Position numbers and translations under genes: made by a program. A DNA stretch of 64,000 nt. Origin: Isoetes taiwanensis (Eukaryota > Streptophyta > Lycopodiopsida > Isoetales > Isoetaceae). Of this stretch, positions 10,215 to 21,035 are shown in pieces. Location: assembly GCA_021234155.1 (NCBI GenBank), contig JAJEKV010000011.1, forward strand, positions 17,810,677 to 17,874,676, in the 5' to 3' direction. The notes beneath the pieces were generated by a model. The model saw nothing but the letters and a program-made list of their open reading frames with translations, ran no database searches and was not told where the DNA came from. How positions within the stretch are numbered: position 1 is the stretch's first letter; the number at the start of each line of letters is the position of its first letter.

Positions 10215-11052
10215 TGTGACGCTCCCTGAATATATACGACACCCGGTCGTATACATACGGGGACTTTCCCCTCCCATGGCGACCATCTCGCCATGAGCAG
10301 GGCCCTCCGTCTATCCCGGGCCATCTATAGAAAGATGCCCGAGTGAAGGACACAGAGGGGTCATTCGGCCCACACCTTCAATGGGACTCCTAAGTCGCGG
10401 AAGCGTGAATACAATGTTAGCACACAGCATAAAATATATATATAAATAACCACCACGAAGGGTGGCACATCCATCCAAGTACCAACGGCAAAGAATATGC
10501 ATCAAATCCTAAGGAAAACACCCCAAACCCCAGGTTCTACCCCGGTTCAGACTCCTGTGCGGATAGACTGACGGCTCGGCCTCAAGAGATCAACAGACAG
10601 AGGTATAACCTGGCGTTGGCTGGCATAGAACAGTGGCTAGGGTTGTCCACTCCATCCGCCCCTCCTGTGCACACTTTGCAGATGGGTCGATTCACGCTAT
10701 GGCTTCGCTATAGCCTTCCGGAGACGCAGGCTCAAGGTATCACCCTACGAGCCTACTCCAGGGTTCATGACGCCCCGGTCCGACGAGGCAGGTCAGGGAA
10801 GCGTCCCCTTCCAGGATCATAGTGGTTCCATGGGTGAGCTAGAGAATACGTGCCGCATCAGCGACCCCCGCATCCGTTCTCAAATTACTCACTTTAAATC
10901 TACTCAAAGTGCAAGGTGCCCCATACGGGTCACACCTCTACATCCAGGGAGTGTCAGACCCATACCCGGCCCTCTACGTGACCGGCTATAAGGCCTAGCC
11001 CACTGTAGGAGTCTCAGGAGCCTTTTATGTTCGTGCAAGACCCCACGCCCAC
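10215..11052 (-). repeat. 5' LTR, lacking its first ~770 bp
   Basis: The inner end is TGTGACGCTCCC on the plus strand (CA-end on the minus strand) beside the PBS. The 455 bp at 10598-11052 match the 3' LTR. Beyond 11052 the sequence becomes hAT transposase. The part equivalent to 1318-2085, including the TG start and the TATA-like palindrome, is missing here. Adding the three parts gives a full LTR of about 1.6 kb. Confidence 0.8.
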
Positions 11053-12200
11053 CATAATGTAGAATTCACCGTAAACCAATCTTTTTGAGCATCATCACTT
11101 CCAAACCTCCCAATCCATTTCCTATATTGGCTCAATTGGTTCTTTACAATTCTTCTAACATCATCACATGGCACCATCTTTCGAAGAACTTGGTCCCAAC
11201 CAATCTGCACAAGTCTATTTCTTTCTTATCCTCCCTCTTGAAATTCTGGATCTAAAACATAGGCTGCAACATGAAGAGGAGAATGGTATTCAGTCCACCT
11301 GTCATTGATGAATTTGATAAGCTCCTCTCGGATGTCGTCATCATCTTCAAGCTTTCTAATATGTCCATCTAAATAGTCCATGGCTTTATAAACCTTTCCA
11401 ATGCAAGGGGCAGAGCTGTCCACAAGTCTAAGAACTAACATAAGAGGCTTTGCCCATTGAAGCACATGGGAAATTAGTTTCCAAAAACTGTCATCAAATA
11501 CTATTTGATAGCAAAATTTTGCTGCAGCAGAATGAGGCTCCTTAAGTTGCATGTATTCAGCAGAAACAAACATTCTTTTAAGAACATCTAGTAACTCATG
11601 AAGTCTCTGTAACATTATAAAATTGTAGCCAAATCTAGTCTCAGAATACTTCAATACCTTCTTAACGGTGAAAGTGGACAATAAAGCAGCAACCTTAGTA
11701 TGATTTTTGATAAAAGTCACAAGTTTGTTACCTTTCTCATTGACACCAGCAATATGGGGCAGCTTAGCAAAGTCTTTCAAAGCATTGTCGGGCAATGGGC
11801 CATGCATGCACTAAATGTAATGTGCTTGAACTCATCTTCAATCCGAGTATCTGCAGCTCTACTGGCTTTCTCACCATCTCCCACGATTTGAACTACATTT
11901 TGGGGACCAATAAACGTAATGCCTTCTTTCCAAATTCTGGCCAAATTAAAAGCAAATTTTCCATCTTTAGAAATGTCATAAGACTTTAAAAAATAGCTAT
12001 GACCTCTGCTATATGCGACCAGCACATGCAAATGCTTTCCTTGGGAGTCAGACCACCGTCTACAACTAGAGACACTCCCCAATTGGTCCAATTCTTTTTC
12101 ATATACTCCATTGACAAGCTTAACTCCTTTTTTTCTCTCTCCAAAGTAGTGGTCCTTACCTCTTCATATTTTTGAGGATCGTAACTACGCCCATAATTTG
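11053..12200 (-). pseudogene. hAT-family transposase relic (DUF659-type)
   Basis: Several minus-strand frames together give a plant hAT transposase. The N-terminal side reads YEEVRTTTLEREKKEL (12180-12110). A DUF659-like catalytic part follows, with DSQGKHLHVLVAYSRGHSYF and VVQIVGDGEKASR, and FSACMAHC at about 11820. A helical stretch follows (GNKLVTFIKNHTKVAALL, YSETRFGYNFIMLQRL, INDRWTEYHSPLHVAAYVLDPEF), then WIGRFGSDDAQKDWF and a Trp-Trp motif at the junction with the retrotransposon (11053). There are frameshifts near 12080, 11790 and 11220. The C-terminal dimerisation region is missing here and may continue at 862. It is non-functional. DUF659 hAT proteins cut and paste DNA with 8-bp target duplications; none could be identified. 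Confidence 0.8.
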
Positions 12201-12650
12201 CAATTGCAAGAGCGTTCTATTCATATCATTCATTTTCCCTATTCAGAGACAAAGACAAGTATCAAAAAGAGAAAAAAAACATGGTACCTGAAGGACTGAA
12301 GTCCCCAAGCAGTCCAATTCTTTTTCATATACTCCATTGACAAGCTTAATTCCTTCTTTTCTCGCTCCAAGTGGTCCTTACCCCTTCATATTTTGGAGGA
12401 TCATAACTACGCCCATAATTTGCAATTTCGGCTATCATGTACTTGAAATAATTAGACCTTAAATGTTTAAAGGGCACCATTTCATAATAGAAATACCTGC
12501 TAAAAGCCCTGTCTTTACTCTTGCCTCTGCAAGAGAGTTCTATTTATATCATTCATTTTCCCTATTCAGAGACAAAGACAAGTATCAGAAGGAGAAGAAA
12601 AAAACGTGGTATTTGAAGGGCTCGGTTCGCAAGCTCTGTCTTCTGCACAA
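12086..12650 (-). repeat. Tandem duplication in the hAT N-terminal region
   Basis: The segment starting CCAATTCTTTTTCATATACTCC at 12086 recurs at 12314. Both are followed by similar blocks ending in ATTCATTTTCCCTATTCAGAG (near 12230 and 12550). The two copies are roughly 215 and 310 bp, the second with an extra insert. The duplication covers the hAT coding part and flanking intron-like sequence. Confidence 0.7.
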
Positions 12651-12996
12651 AAATTGAAAAAAGAATCAAAGAAACTAAATGATTTCGACCTCTAAACATG
12701 TAAACTGATGGTTTCGACCTGTCTTCTTGGATAAACTCCTGATTTTGACCTGTTCTGGAGCAAAAAAGTTTTAGACATCATTGTTTCCCGCCATATCCAC
12801 GACCTCCAATTTGTTTTAGGTTTTAATTTGTTGTATAATCTCACTTTTAGGTCATTTAATTATGTTGAAACTTGATTTTTCTTTTCCCATGTTGGGAACG
12901 TGTAACTGGAACGTGGGGAACGGAGTTCCCAATGACGTTCCCGGTAAGACATACTTTGGGAACGTAAGGAGGAGTTCCCGGAACACCTCAGGCATA

Positions 12997-13033
12997 GGAA
13001 GGAAGGAAGGAAGGAAGGAAGGAAGGAAGGAAG
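12997..13033. repeat. (GGAA)n microsatellite
   Basis: About nine GGAA units lie at the 3' end of the minus-strand LINE, in the place where its tail would be. Confidence 0.9.
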
Positions 13034-13204
13034 GTTCTTTTATCGTCCGCGGAGGCCAATCGGCCTATGGGACCCAAATTGCACGGGTGCAGCAAGCCCG
13101 TTGCTACCCGGATTAAAAAATCCCCTTATGAGGGAAAAAATGTCGCAGCAACAAGCCTGCTGGCAGCTATACAAATATACATATACACATAGATTCCCGG
13201 CACC

Positions 13205-14039
13205 TCAGGTAGGCGCGCGGGGACAGAGGTGAGTCCGCAGATCCAAAACCTCCTGGAGGTAGGAGCCAAGGGATCGAACTAACGGCGTACTGAGTAGCTC
13301 GTGCAGTGGCAGACCAGGTCGCACCAAGAGGGCGTAGTGAGCCCGAATCTGACTATAGGCTGGACAGCTCTGGAAGGCATGGCTTTCATCCTCAACAACC
13401 CCCAGCGAGCAACACTGACAAAGCCTGTTCTGGCGGGGCTCTCCAATCCACCGACCCGTCTCAAGCCGAAGATGGTGGGCCCCTGTTCGAATGGACGCAA
13501 TGATCCTGCGCTTCTTCATGGGCAACTGAGAATGCAGGTAGAGCTGTGGGCCTCGAACCTGGGTGGGGTTTATGTGCTGTTTGTAGTGTGCCATCTTTAC
13601 CTGTTCCAGAGCATTGTGGTCCCAGAGCTTCCCCAGGAAACAAGAGTCCAAGTACCCCCTCAGCCGATCCCGGCCGGCGTCTGTGTGCACCTGGACGCAC
13701 CTATGTGCCTCTACGTTCCAGTGCGCCAGCCACTGGGCTCTCTTGTCCTTCCAACAAGCCCTGAGGTGTTGCGGGCTCATCGCCACAGCGTAAGCCAAGT
13801 GCGGTAGCCAAGTGTCGCCCATGCTAGCCACCTTCTGGAAATAAACAATGTGTCTATCGAGGGCCGCATCTTTGCGGGGGCATGAATCGCCTCTCGCAAC
13901 AAGATCCGATATGGGCGGAGGGCTTGACCCCAAGTGCCCGCGTCAAGAATGCCTTCTGAACCTGCTCCAAGTCATTCCAAGTCGCCAAAGACACCACTGA
14001 GCCCCACACCTCGATCCCATACAGAAGAACTGGCCCCAC
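13205..14039 (-). pseudogene. LINE ORF2 C-terminal part with zf-RVT zinc site
   Basis: The upstream frame (14039-13854) reads VLLYGIEVWG, the block after the RT thumb in plant LINEs. The 13933-13205 frame continues with a Trp/His-rich region (HLRACWKDKRAQWLAHWNVEAH). It ends in RLCQCCSLGVVEDESHAFQSCP, a CxxC…HxxxxC zinc-binding motif typical of zf-RVT, followed by about 45 residues to the stop. Confidence 0.8.
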
Positions 14040-14335
14040 CCGGTTCGGAACAAATGTATTTGGTGGCCCCTATCATACTGGCTACGCCTGTGACTATTGT
14101 TTTGCATTATGTCATACGCCTTCCAACCTGCGGTCACCAAGGCAAATGGATGCATCCCAATACATTGAGGCGGAAATTCCACCCCGTGTACTTGTAGCCG
14201 GGTGTGACCTCTACCATCTGCCCCTGATAAGTGAGCGCCGGAGGTGCTGGATGACGCGAGGAGGGTATGAAGACCACCTTAGTCTTGGCCAGGTTGACAC
14301 GTATGTCCGTCGCTGGCGAGAATGTCAGGGGGCAT

Positions 14336-15286
14336 CTAGGTGTGCCCTGCATGCCCTCGGTGTATGGGCCAAGAGGTCCACATCATCGCATAGATGAGCT
14401 GCCGGATGACTGGTGCAAGACGTATACCGCCCCCCATTGGCGGCAAGCCGGGCTTCCAACCGGTCAATGTAAAGTCCAAAGAGTGTGGGTGAGAGGACAA
14501 CCTTTGCCTAACTCCAATCTTTGGCGGCATTTCTTGTCCTTCAGGTTGCATGCGGCTGTGCGGCTCGTCGTGCGGTCGTGGCCTGCTGACACCGTTCTGC
14601 AGATCCACAGGGAGCCCCAGATGGTGCAATCTCGCCCACAACTTTTCCCGGTGTACCGTGTCAAAAGCTTTTGCAAAGTCCACAAAACAGCAGTACAACT
14701 CCTCCCCACGGTTCCTGCTGTCCTCACCAGAGCCCTGAGTGTGAAGATGTGATCAATGGTCGAATGTCGGGGTCGGAAGCCTACCAGGTAAGTGCCGATT
14801 TACGATGCCTACGCCCACCTGGTTTTCGCTGTTCGAGAATGCGCCCAACGACTTGGCAAACACTGAGCTGACCATGATGGTTCGGTAATTGGCTGGACAG
14901 TGTGGGTCCCCTGCCTTGTAGATCGGAACAACCCTGCCTGTGGTCCATGACTGGGGAAAACCCTCTTGCAGCGCCCTATTGAACAGTGTAGCAAGGACGA
15001 GCACCATGGGCTGTCCTGCCCACTTGAGCAACTCCGCTTGCAGGCCGTCTAAGTCTGCTGCCTTCCCATTAGCCAGGCGCTGCAGCCCCTCTTCGACATC
15101 TTCTTCTGTGATCACCAGCGGTAGGCCATGTTGCGGGGGCACATCTGTCCGTGTTCCCGGGGGATCATAAAGCTGTTGTAGATACTGCTCCCATTGCTCC
15201 GCCATGATGTGCCCCGTAGGCTGTGCTGGCCTTTGGATTACCCTGCGCCAGAAAGTTCTCGGGTGGGTGTCTAGTAGGCCGAACAT
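14336..15286 (-). pseudogene. LINE reverse transcriptase, several frameshifts
   Basis: Frame 15286-14753 gives the fingers region (EEGLQRLANGKAADLDGLQAE, WTTGRVVPIYKAGDP, NYRTIMVSSVFAK). Frame 14698-14336 gives CCFVDFAKAFDTVHREKLW, the first catalytic Asp block, and APVIRQLIYA. The YADD active site lies just after this in a shifted frame: the bases for Ala-Asp-Asp-Val-Asp-Leu-Leu are readable with one base lost, near 14366-14395. The enzyme would copy LINE RNA at nicked target DNA. This copy is dead. Confidence 0.85.
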
Positions 15287-16307
15287 TTCTCCTTGGTGCC
15301 TTGCCAGGTACCTTGCCTTTGTTTCCTTAAGGAAGGCGCGGTAATGGCTGGTGGCCTGAGCTCACGTGTCGTGATCCACGATGAGACGGAGTGCGCGTTT
15401 GCGTTCCTTACACTCAGCATCAAACCATCTGTTATGCGAAAAGGTTGCGGCCACTGATCTCTGACGTGGGGGAGGTCTCCCAAAGCAGCTGTCTGCCCCT
15501 GTTCTGAGGAGGTCAACCAGTTGGCCGGTTTGCTGCTCCACTTGTCTTTGTCTCCAGTTGGCCGGTCCGTGCCCACGTGAAAATGGCTGACATGGTGTAC
15601 ATCTTGTGCAGCCACTATGACATAATCCACGACACTAGTTCCGCCGCTGTGATTGTCCTGTCTGCAAGTGTACCCGTGGGAAGAGGGCCATTGTAGTAGG
15701 CCATTGCATATGAGTAGGTCAAAGATACCACACATCAGGAGCAATTGTCTGCCGAAACGGGTGATCTGACTGTCATCTGAGTGCCGTGGGCAGGCTGCCT
15801 CTGCGGGAAGCAACTGCAGCACGTCATCCGCGAGGGGGTCCAGCCGCATGGCATGTTCCACCCCTGTCCGCGCTTTGAAGTCTCTAAGGAGGATGACTCT
15901 GCCCATCCGCTTGTGCTGCTGTATGTCATCATATAGATCGACATACGGGTCCATCCTGTCCACCTCCGGGTGGCTGTGATAGAAGGGACTCTCTGCATGG
16001 GGAAAGTAGCAAGCAGCTAGGAAGAGAGGATCGCCGCCAGCGTGGTGCACTCGGACCCACAAGTAGCGGTTATGTCTGTCGGTCTTCTGGAGGGAAACCA
16101 AATGTGCCAAGGCAACCCCACCGTGTCCACGTCTCCCTGTACAACCATTGAAACCAAAAAATCTTTGGTACCGGCAGACGGGCAGCAGACAGTGGCACGG
16201 GTGTTCCCATGTCTCCATGAGGAAGATGAGGACATGTCCACAGCTACTGAATTGAGGTTATCGCCCTTCTGCCACGGGAAACCCCGACAGTTCCAGACCA
16301 CCACCAC
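15271..16307 (-). pseudogene. LINE APE-type endonuclease domain
   Basis: The N-terminal block VVVWNCRGFPWQKGDNLN is in frame 16307-16017. The rest is in frame 16218-15271, including RVILLRDFKARTG (family: GDFNA), GTSVVDYVIV (family: S-x-[IV]-D-[YH]-V) and VGTDRPTGDKD near the catalytic His block (family: SDHxP). The GDFN-type Asn is replaced by Lys, so activity is doubtful even without the frameshifts. Confidence 0.75.
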
Positions 16308-16490
16308 AATTCCTATTGAGCGATCGGAGATGCTTGTGTAGTGTATGTCACGGAAGGTCCTGGCCGGGGAGTGGCGGAGTTGCGGGGGGGGAACCCGGAC
16401 AAGCGAGGAGGCGAGAGGGCGATATTTGGTTGAGAGGAGCGGGCCGAGTTGGCAGGGCAGATTACGGGAGGAGGAGCAGGAACGGAGGCA

Positions 16491-17563
16491 TCATGGGTAG
16501 CATTTGGTTGAGCAGGTACAGCTGCAGCATTTGGTCGACAGCGGGCGTCCCTGACCGTGGCGAACTCCCTCCTGCGGGCCTCCTGTTGCACTGGAGTAAG
16601 ATCCCGGCTCACATACAGAGATGTTCAGTAACTTGCCCTGTCGCAGTATGACCTCTCGAACTTGTGCATCCGCAACCGTGAACACCACGATTCGGCTGTG
16701 GCCTGGGCGCTGGACCCCATGCCGGGCTGGTCGCGTAACCTGAACATCCTGGACTAGGAAACGTCATGTGCCCAAGGATCTGTGTGTATCTTCCGGGTGA
16801 GATTCTCTCCGGCTCTTCCGGCGGGCCAGAACTACCGAGGTTATGGCTCCGTCGCTGGCGCTCCTCGGACTCGGCGTCCCGTGAGGGCACCGCCCACTCG
16901 GGCCTGGTGGCGCACGCGGCGTGATGATGGTGCGGCAGGCGGGGGCTGCGCTGTCGTTCCAGGTTGACCAGGTGATCCCGATTGACGTCTTGCAGGTTGT
17001 TGGGCTCGCGGTACTGGTGTGGCATGTGCTGCGGCTTCTGTTTTCTGAAGTCTGGAGCCCAACTCTTGCAAGGCTTGGTCTTGTCTTGCCATCTCCCACG
17101 TGCAGTGCCGCCATTGTTCATGTGCCTCTGCATGGAGGCCCTTGCCTTCTTTGGGCAGCGACGGATCGAAGCTCCCGCATTTCCGGTCCGTACCAAACTT
17201 CTCAAGGGCGCTTCCGGTCTTTGCCTAGTTAACTTCCAAGGCGACCTGCAACCTCTGTCTTGCAGCGGTAGCCTCCTCAACTTCCAACTAGAGTGTGGCC
17301 TGTGCTCGCCGTGCCATGGCATTGGCCTCATCGACCTCAATGCGGAGCTGAGACGTGATTGCAAGTGTCTCCCGCTCTGCCCAGTCCCTGTCCTGTCTCG
17401 CAGCGTCCAGGGTATCAACGCGAGCCTGCATGTCTGCGAGCACCTGCCAGTCTTGCTGTCTCTCAAAGTGCACTAAGCAGATGCTGTCGTCCACCTGGCG
17501 TGCTTGGGTCTCCAACTCAGTGATCTGTTGTTTTGCTATCATCAACATGCACGCACAACACAC
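16491..17563 (-). pseudogene. LINE ORF1-like protein: coiled coil plus basic, Pro-rich region
   Basis: The frame starts near 17563 with a coiled coil (ITELETQARQVDDS, DWQVLADMQARVDTLDAAR). After TAG at 17288-17290 and a second TAG at 17225-17227, the same frame continues with ALQELGSRLQKTEAAAH and a basic, proline-rich stretch, until TAA at 16841. Further downstream, in another frame, FTVADAQVREVILRQGKLL (16680-16600) resembles the RNA-binding part of plant LINE ORF1 proteins. Both TAGs fall at coiled-coil positions where glutamine would fit. Confidence 0.55.
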
Positions 17564-18147
17564 GGGATGTTGCGGACTCCATCTCCGTCTCTCCAGGGGC
17601 CGCTTAATCGCGGTGCTTTGTTAACCTCAAACCCGGCTTGGATGCGGCCTAAGGGTTACGCATAGCGGAGGGGCCCTGTGGGGCCCTGGCGACCAATTCT
17701 CGTCTGTCGAGCCAGCCTGGTTGTGTGGGTCTTGGCCCAGGCCTCCTTCTTCATGGAGGATGTCTCTCCCTTGCCCATTGCGTCTGTACGGGCCGCTTCC
17801 TTGGTGGCCCTTCTTGGTTTTCCCAGGCAGGCTGGGCCTGCGTGAGGTCAGCAGGTTGTGCTGGGGTTTGCCCGGGGTGGGGTGATGTGGTCTGTGGAAG
17901 CTCACCTGCTAGGGGTGAGTCCGGACACTTGGCTGCTTCTGTGGCCATGACTTGGGCTATGGCACGTCAAGCAAGGTTTAGGTAGGCTATGGCAGGGGCT
18001 TGTCGTGTCCGGGTCTGTGGGGGCTAAGCGGCGTGCGGTGGCTGTGGGCGAGGCTAGGCAAGGCCAAGAGGCAGTTGGTTGGGCTATGGCAATGTCAGGC
18101 AAATGTTGGAGCCTAGTCAACATTATTCCGTGCGCTGTCTTCCAAAG

Positions 18148-18505
18148 GCAGTGGGGTCTCTGGCATACAAAATTGCGCTCAGAATCCAATTTGGGGGCCA
18201 AAAACGTAGATCAGAGCACCTTTTAGGGTCAGAGGTGGTTGGGTTTCTGGCTGTCAAAATTGCGCTCATAATCCAATTTGGGGGCCAAAAACGTCGGCCA
18301 GAGCACTTTTGAGGGTTTGGGGTTATGGGGCTAGAGAGAGACTGTAAATCCTAGAGAGAGAGAACTCAGAGGCAGTGGGGTCTCTGACATACAAAAGTGC
18401 GCTCAGAATCCAATTTGGGGACCAAAAACGTAGGTCAGAGCACCTTTTAGGGGTTTGGGGGTTTTGGGGCTAGAGAGAGACAGTAAACCCTAGAGAGAGA
18501 AAGCC
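18148..18505 (-). repeat. Tandem monomers at the 5' end of the LINE
   Basis: Three imperfect copies start near 18148, 18231 and 18365. Each contains GCGCTCAGAATCCAATTTGG-like and CCAAAAACGT blocks; the longer copies end with GGGGCTAGAGAGAGAC and a TAGAGAGAGA tail. The first copy is shortened. On the minus strand they lie upstream of ORF1, where some LINEs (for example mouse L1) carry promoter monomers. Confidence 0.65.
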
Positions 18506-18889
18506 AAAAAGGGGCAAATCAACGGGGCTCTATGCAAGGGGCTGTAGGCAAGGCACAACAAATCTAAAGACCGATTGCAGAAACAAGCGGATCAAAGTCG
18601 AATGGCGCAGTCTATATGAAGCTTTCACATGCTTTAAATGATATGGAAATGTTGGTCCAACAAGCCATATTTATTTGACTCAAATGTGAGGTTTACTCAT
18701 AATCCTAGATGGCGACATGGAGAGCTATGGCAAAGGAAGGGAACGCACGGGAACGGAGAGCGGAATGGAGTTCCAGGTAACTATGGTTTAAAGTCTAAAT
18801 CCTCTAGTGTTATCTCTCTATATCTTCTATTTTGTTCTCTCTCTATCTCTTTTCACAAAGATATAGAATAGATCTGAATTGGCTTATAT

Positions 18890-19745
18890 CGTCCACTGAC
18901 AAACAGCCTATAAGACCCCAAATAAACAAGCAAAGAATATTCGGCCTATTATTGTCCAGGATTAGAAAGCCCCACCATAAAGGGTTTTTGAAGGAAAAAC
19001 CTTAGCAGCAATAAGCTTGCTGATGGACTGTACATTTATATATGTCAGTAGAGAATTGGGCGCGCATGCCTAGTACCTCCTGAATATAAGATGTCAGTGG
19101 CCCTACTGAAGGCATATTCACCATCACATGTACCAGTTGGTTAGGTATAATCAACCCGGCACATCTTGACTGGATAAGTGCAAATGTTGGGCAATTTTGA
19201 AGAGTGTAGCACTTGCCTTCAATAGCTCCCAATTGACAACATTGGCAAACTCTATTTTCTCACTTCTTTTTGCGGCCATCTGTCTGTCTCAATTCTGAGG
19301 CGGCGTGCTCTTGTGCAAATAGATGCAATCGCTCTATCCTTTCTCTTGGGTAATATGTTAACTGGTATCGATGTGGACCTCTGGCAAGCATGGGATTAAT
19401 TTGATTTTTCTAGTATGATGTCTTTTCTAGCTCCAAAGTACTGTGATCCTAAAGCTTACATAGGAGACATGTGTATAGATATTGTTTTAAGCAATTGTGA
19501 TCCTCAAGCAATTGTGTTCCTACACATTCCATCTTGAGAAGCAGGAGGCCTGTTGCTCCTTCCAGCAGGCTTTAAGGCGTTGTGGATCTATGGCCATTGT
19601 GTAAACAAGTTTTGGCGTGAATATCTCATGTTTACCACCTTCTGGTATTATATTATATGATGTTCCAGAGAAGCTCTTTAAGGAGATAGGAACCCAATTT
19701 CTTGCAGAAGAATTTGATATGGGACTGTGGATATGACATTCCAAT
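18890..19745 (-). mobile_element. Older, 5'-truncated LINE relic of the same group
   Basis: The minus strand encodes KLVYTMAIDPQRLKACWKEQ (near 19580) and LQNCPTFALIQ with YIQEVLGMRAQFS (19190-19070). These align with the C-terminal part of the LINE at 13205-13933 (AYAVAMSPQHLRACWKDKR; FQSCPAYSQIR; YLQEVLDLRTHL). The 3' UTR also matches: GCAGCAATAAGCTTGCTG here and GCAGCAACAAGCCTGCTG there. It carries multiple frameshifts. Confidence 0.75.
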
Positions 19746-19749
19746 GTTT

Positions 19750-20780
19750 TATGTCCATTTAACAGTTTGGTGGAACATATGTGACCTTCTGTCCTTTCTG
19801 ATAGCAGACTTTGTTCATGATGCAGATAGATGTCATAAGCATCGCCAAGACTCTATTTTTGTAGATCTTTTAAGCTTTTGTAAACCAGTTGCAGATTCAT
19901 TGCATTCTCCTTCTATTCTTCGAAAGCCCCTTCACGAGGGCAACCCTTTTTGCAATAGCACCTTGTTTTAATATATCTTGTAGTTGATCAGTATCTTTTA
20001 ATGGGGAAGTGCTCTTCACAAAAGTTGTAAATGAGACTTCAGTGATAGTAGAATCATTTAAAACAAGGTTGGAATCGTGTTTTAAATGTGTGTTTCAAGA
20101 ACAACTCAAAAACATTTGACCTTTTCGAAAAGATCTTACCTTAGTTTACAATGTTCATGATGACAGCTTTTGAATTTCTGATTTTGATGAGTTTCTTACT
20201 TAATTTGGTTGACAAAATACCCTTCGTTTTGGAGGACATTTTGGTAATTTACCCTTGAAAGAACACACGCTTTTATAGCTGGATGATCTAGAATTCCCTT
20301 ACATTATATCATTTGCTATAATTTTTCTGAAGCATAAAGGACTTGGGAGAGAACATGCTTTTTTGGGAAAAAATAGATCTTGCTGATCGAATAGATCCAT
20401 TGATTGAACCATTAATTGATAAATATGTTGGGGCACAAGTTGTAAGCTATATAGATGAGGGTGCCTATAAAGCGCCCACTTAAGGGTAACAACTTTATTA
20501 TTATGATGGGTTTAATTTCTTTTAATCACCTATTTTAATAGAACATAATGAGATCTCAAAGTTTAGCTTTCAAATACTAAAAACACGAGTCGTTTTGACA
20601 AATTGGAAGCGTAGTATGAAGACTTTAAGTTCTATCATTATATCATTAGTTAAACCCCAATAGACCGCTAAATACCTTCAATGAACCACTAGAAGCCCTT
20701 CAATGGACCACCAAATACTCACACTATGACCTTCATTGGCCCACAAGTGCCCATTAATAAACGATGCATCTAGTTCAATT
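19750..20780. other. No gene recognised
   Basis: AT-rich sequence with short chance ORFs only. I see no domain, tRNA or clear repeat. Confidence 0.5.
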
Positions 20781-20789
20781 TCAATTACT

Positions 20790-21035
20790 TTCTAAGGTGG
20801 GCTATTAAACCGTAAAGGTGGGCTATTTCAATTACTTTATAAAGTGGGCTGGTAAAGGTGGGCTATTTCAATTACTTTCTAAGGTGGGCTATTAAACGGT
20901 AAAGGTGGGCTATTAAAGGTCAAAAGTGGGCAATTAAGGGGCAAAAGGTGGAAGAAGGAAGGATAGATAGATAGATAGATAGATAGTGAAAAAAAAGGTG
21001 ATAAAAGGTGGAAGGAAGGAAGGAAGGTGAAGAAG
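20790..21035. repeat. Short tandem repeats, (GATA)n and (GGAA)n
   Basis: Repeated AAAGGTGGGCTATT and TTTCAATTACTTTCTAAGG units from about 20790 to 20945, then about six GATA units near 20970 and GGAA units near 21013. Confidence 0.8.

Larger units (their letters stand above)
863..11052 (-). mobile_element. Ty3/gypsy chromodomain LTR retrotransposon carrying a histone H3 ORF
   Basis: Order on the minus strand: partial 5' LTR (11052-10215), PBS for initiator tRNA-Met (10213-10202), about 1.2 kb leader, ORF with coiled coil and histone H3 fold (8936-7581), gag-like and protease ORF (7331-5917), RT, RNase H and integrase ORF (5916-3190), integrase C-terminus with chromodomain (to 2730), polypurine tract (2100-2086), partial 3' LTR (2085-863). 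The protease-RT-RNaseH-integrase order, the GPF module and the chromodomain define a chromovirus of the Ty3/gypsy group. The 455 bp present in both LTRs differ at about 15 sites by eye (about 97% identity), so the insertion is not very recent. Three in-frame TAG stops and two frameshifts make this copy non-functional. The extra histone ORF is not part of the usual chromovirus gene set. Confidence 0.9.
13040..18510 (-). mobile_element. Degenerate GC-rich LINE with endonuclease-RT ORF2
   Basis: Minus-strand order: 5' monomers (18505-18148), GC-rich leader, ORF1-like coiled-coil protein (17563 to ~16500), endonuclease (16307-15271), reverse transcriptase (15286-14336), thumb region and zinc-binding C-terminus (14039-13205), 3' UTR to about 13040 abutting a simple repeat. 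Many frameshifts and stops break both ORFs. The GC content is much higher than in the flanking DNA, so the block stands out by composition alone. An APE-type endonuclease before RT and a terminal zf-RVT domain place it among the plant/L1-like LINEs, though I cannot assign a clade firmly. Confidence 0.85.

Noticed and set aside
13934-14197. Plus-strand ORFs overlapping the LINE RT end
   Set aside because: The opposite strand carries recognisable LINE motifs across the same bases.
16316-18226. Many plus-strand ORFs in the GC-rich block
   Set aside because: They are antisense shadows of the LINE frames; the high GC content removes stop codons by chance.
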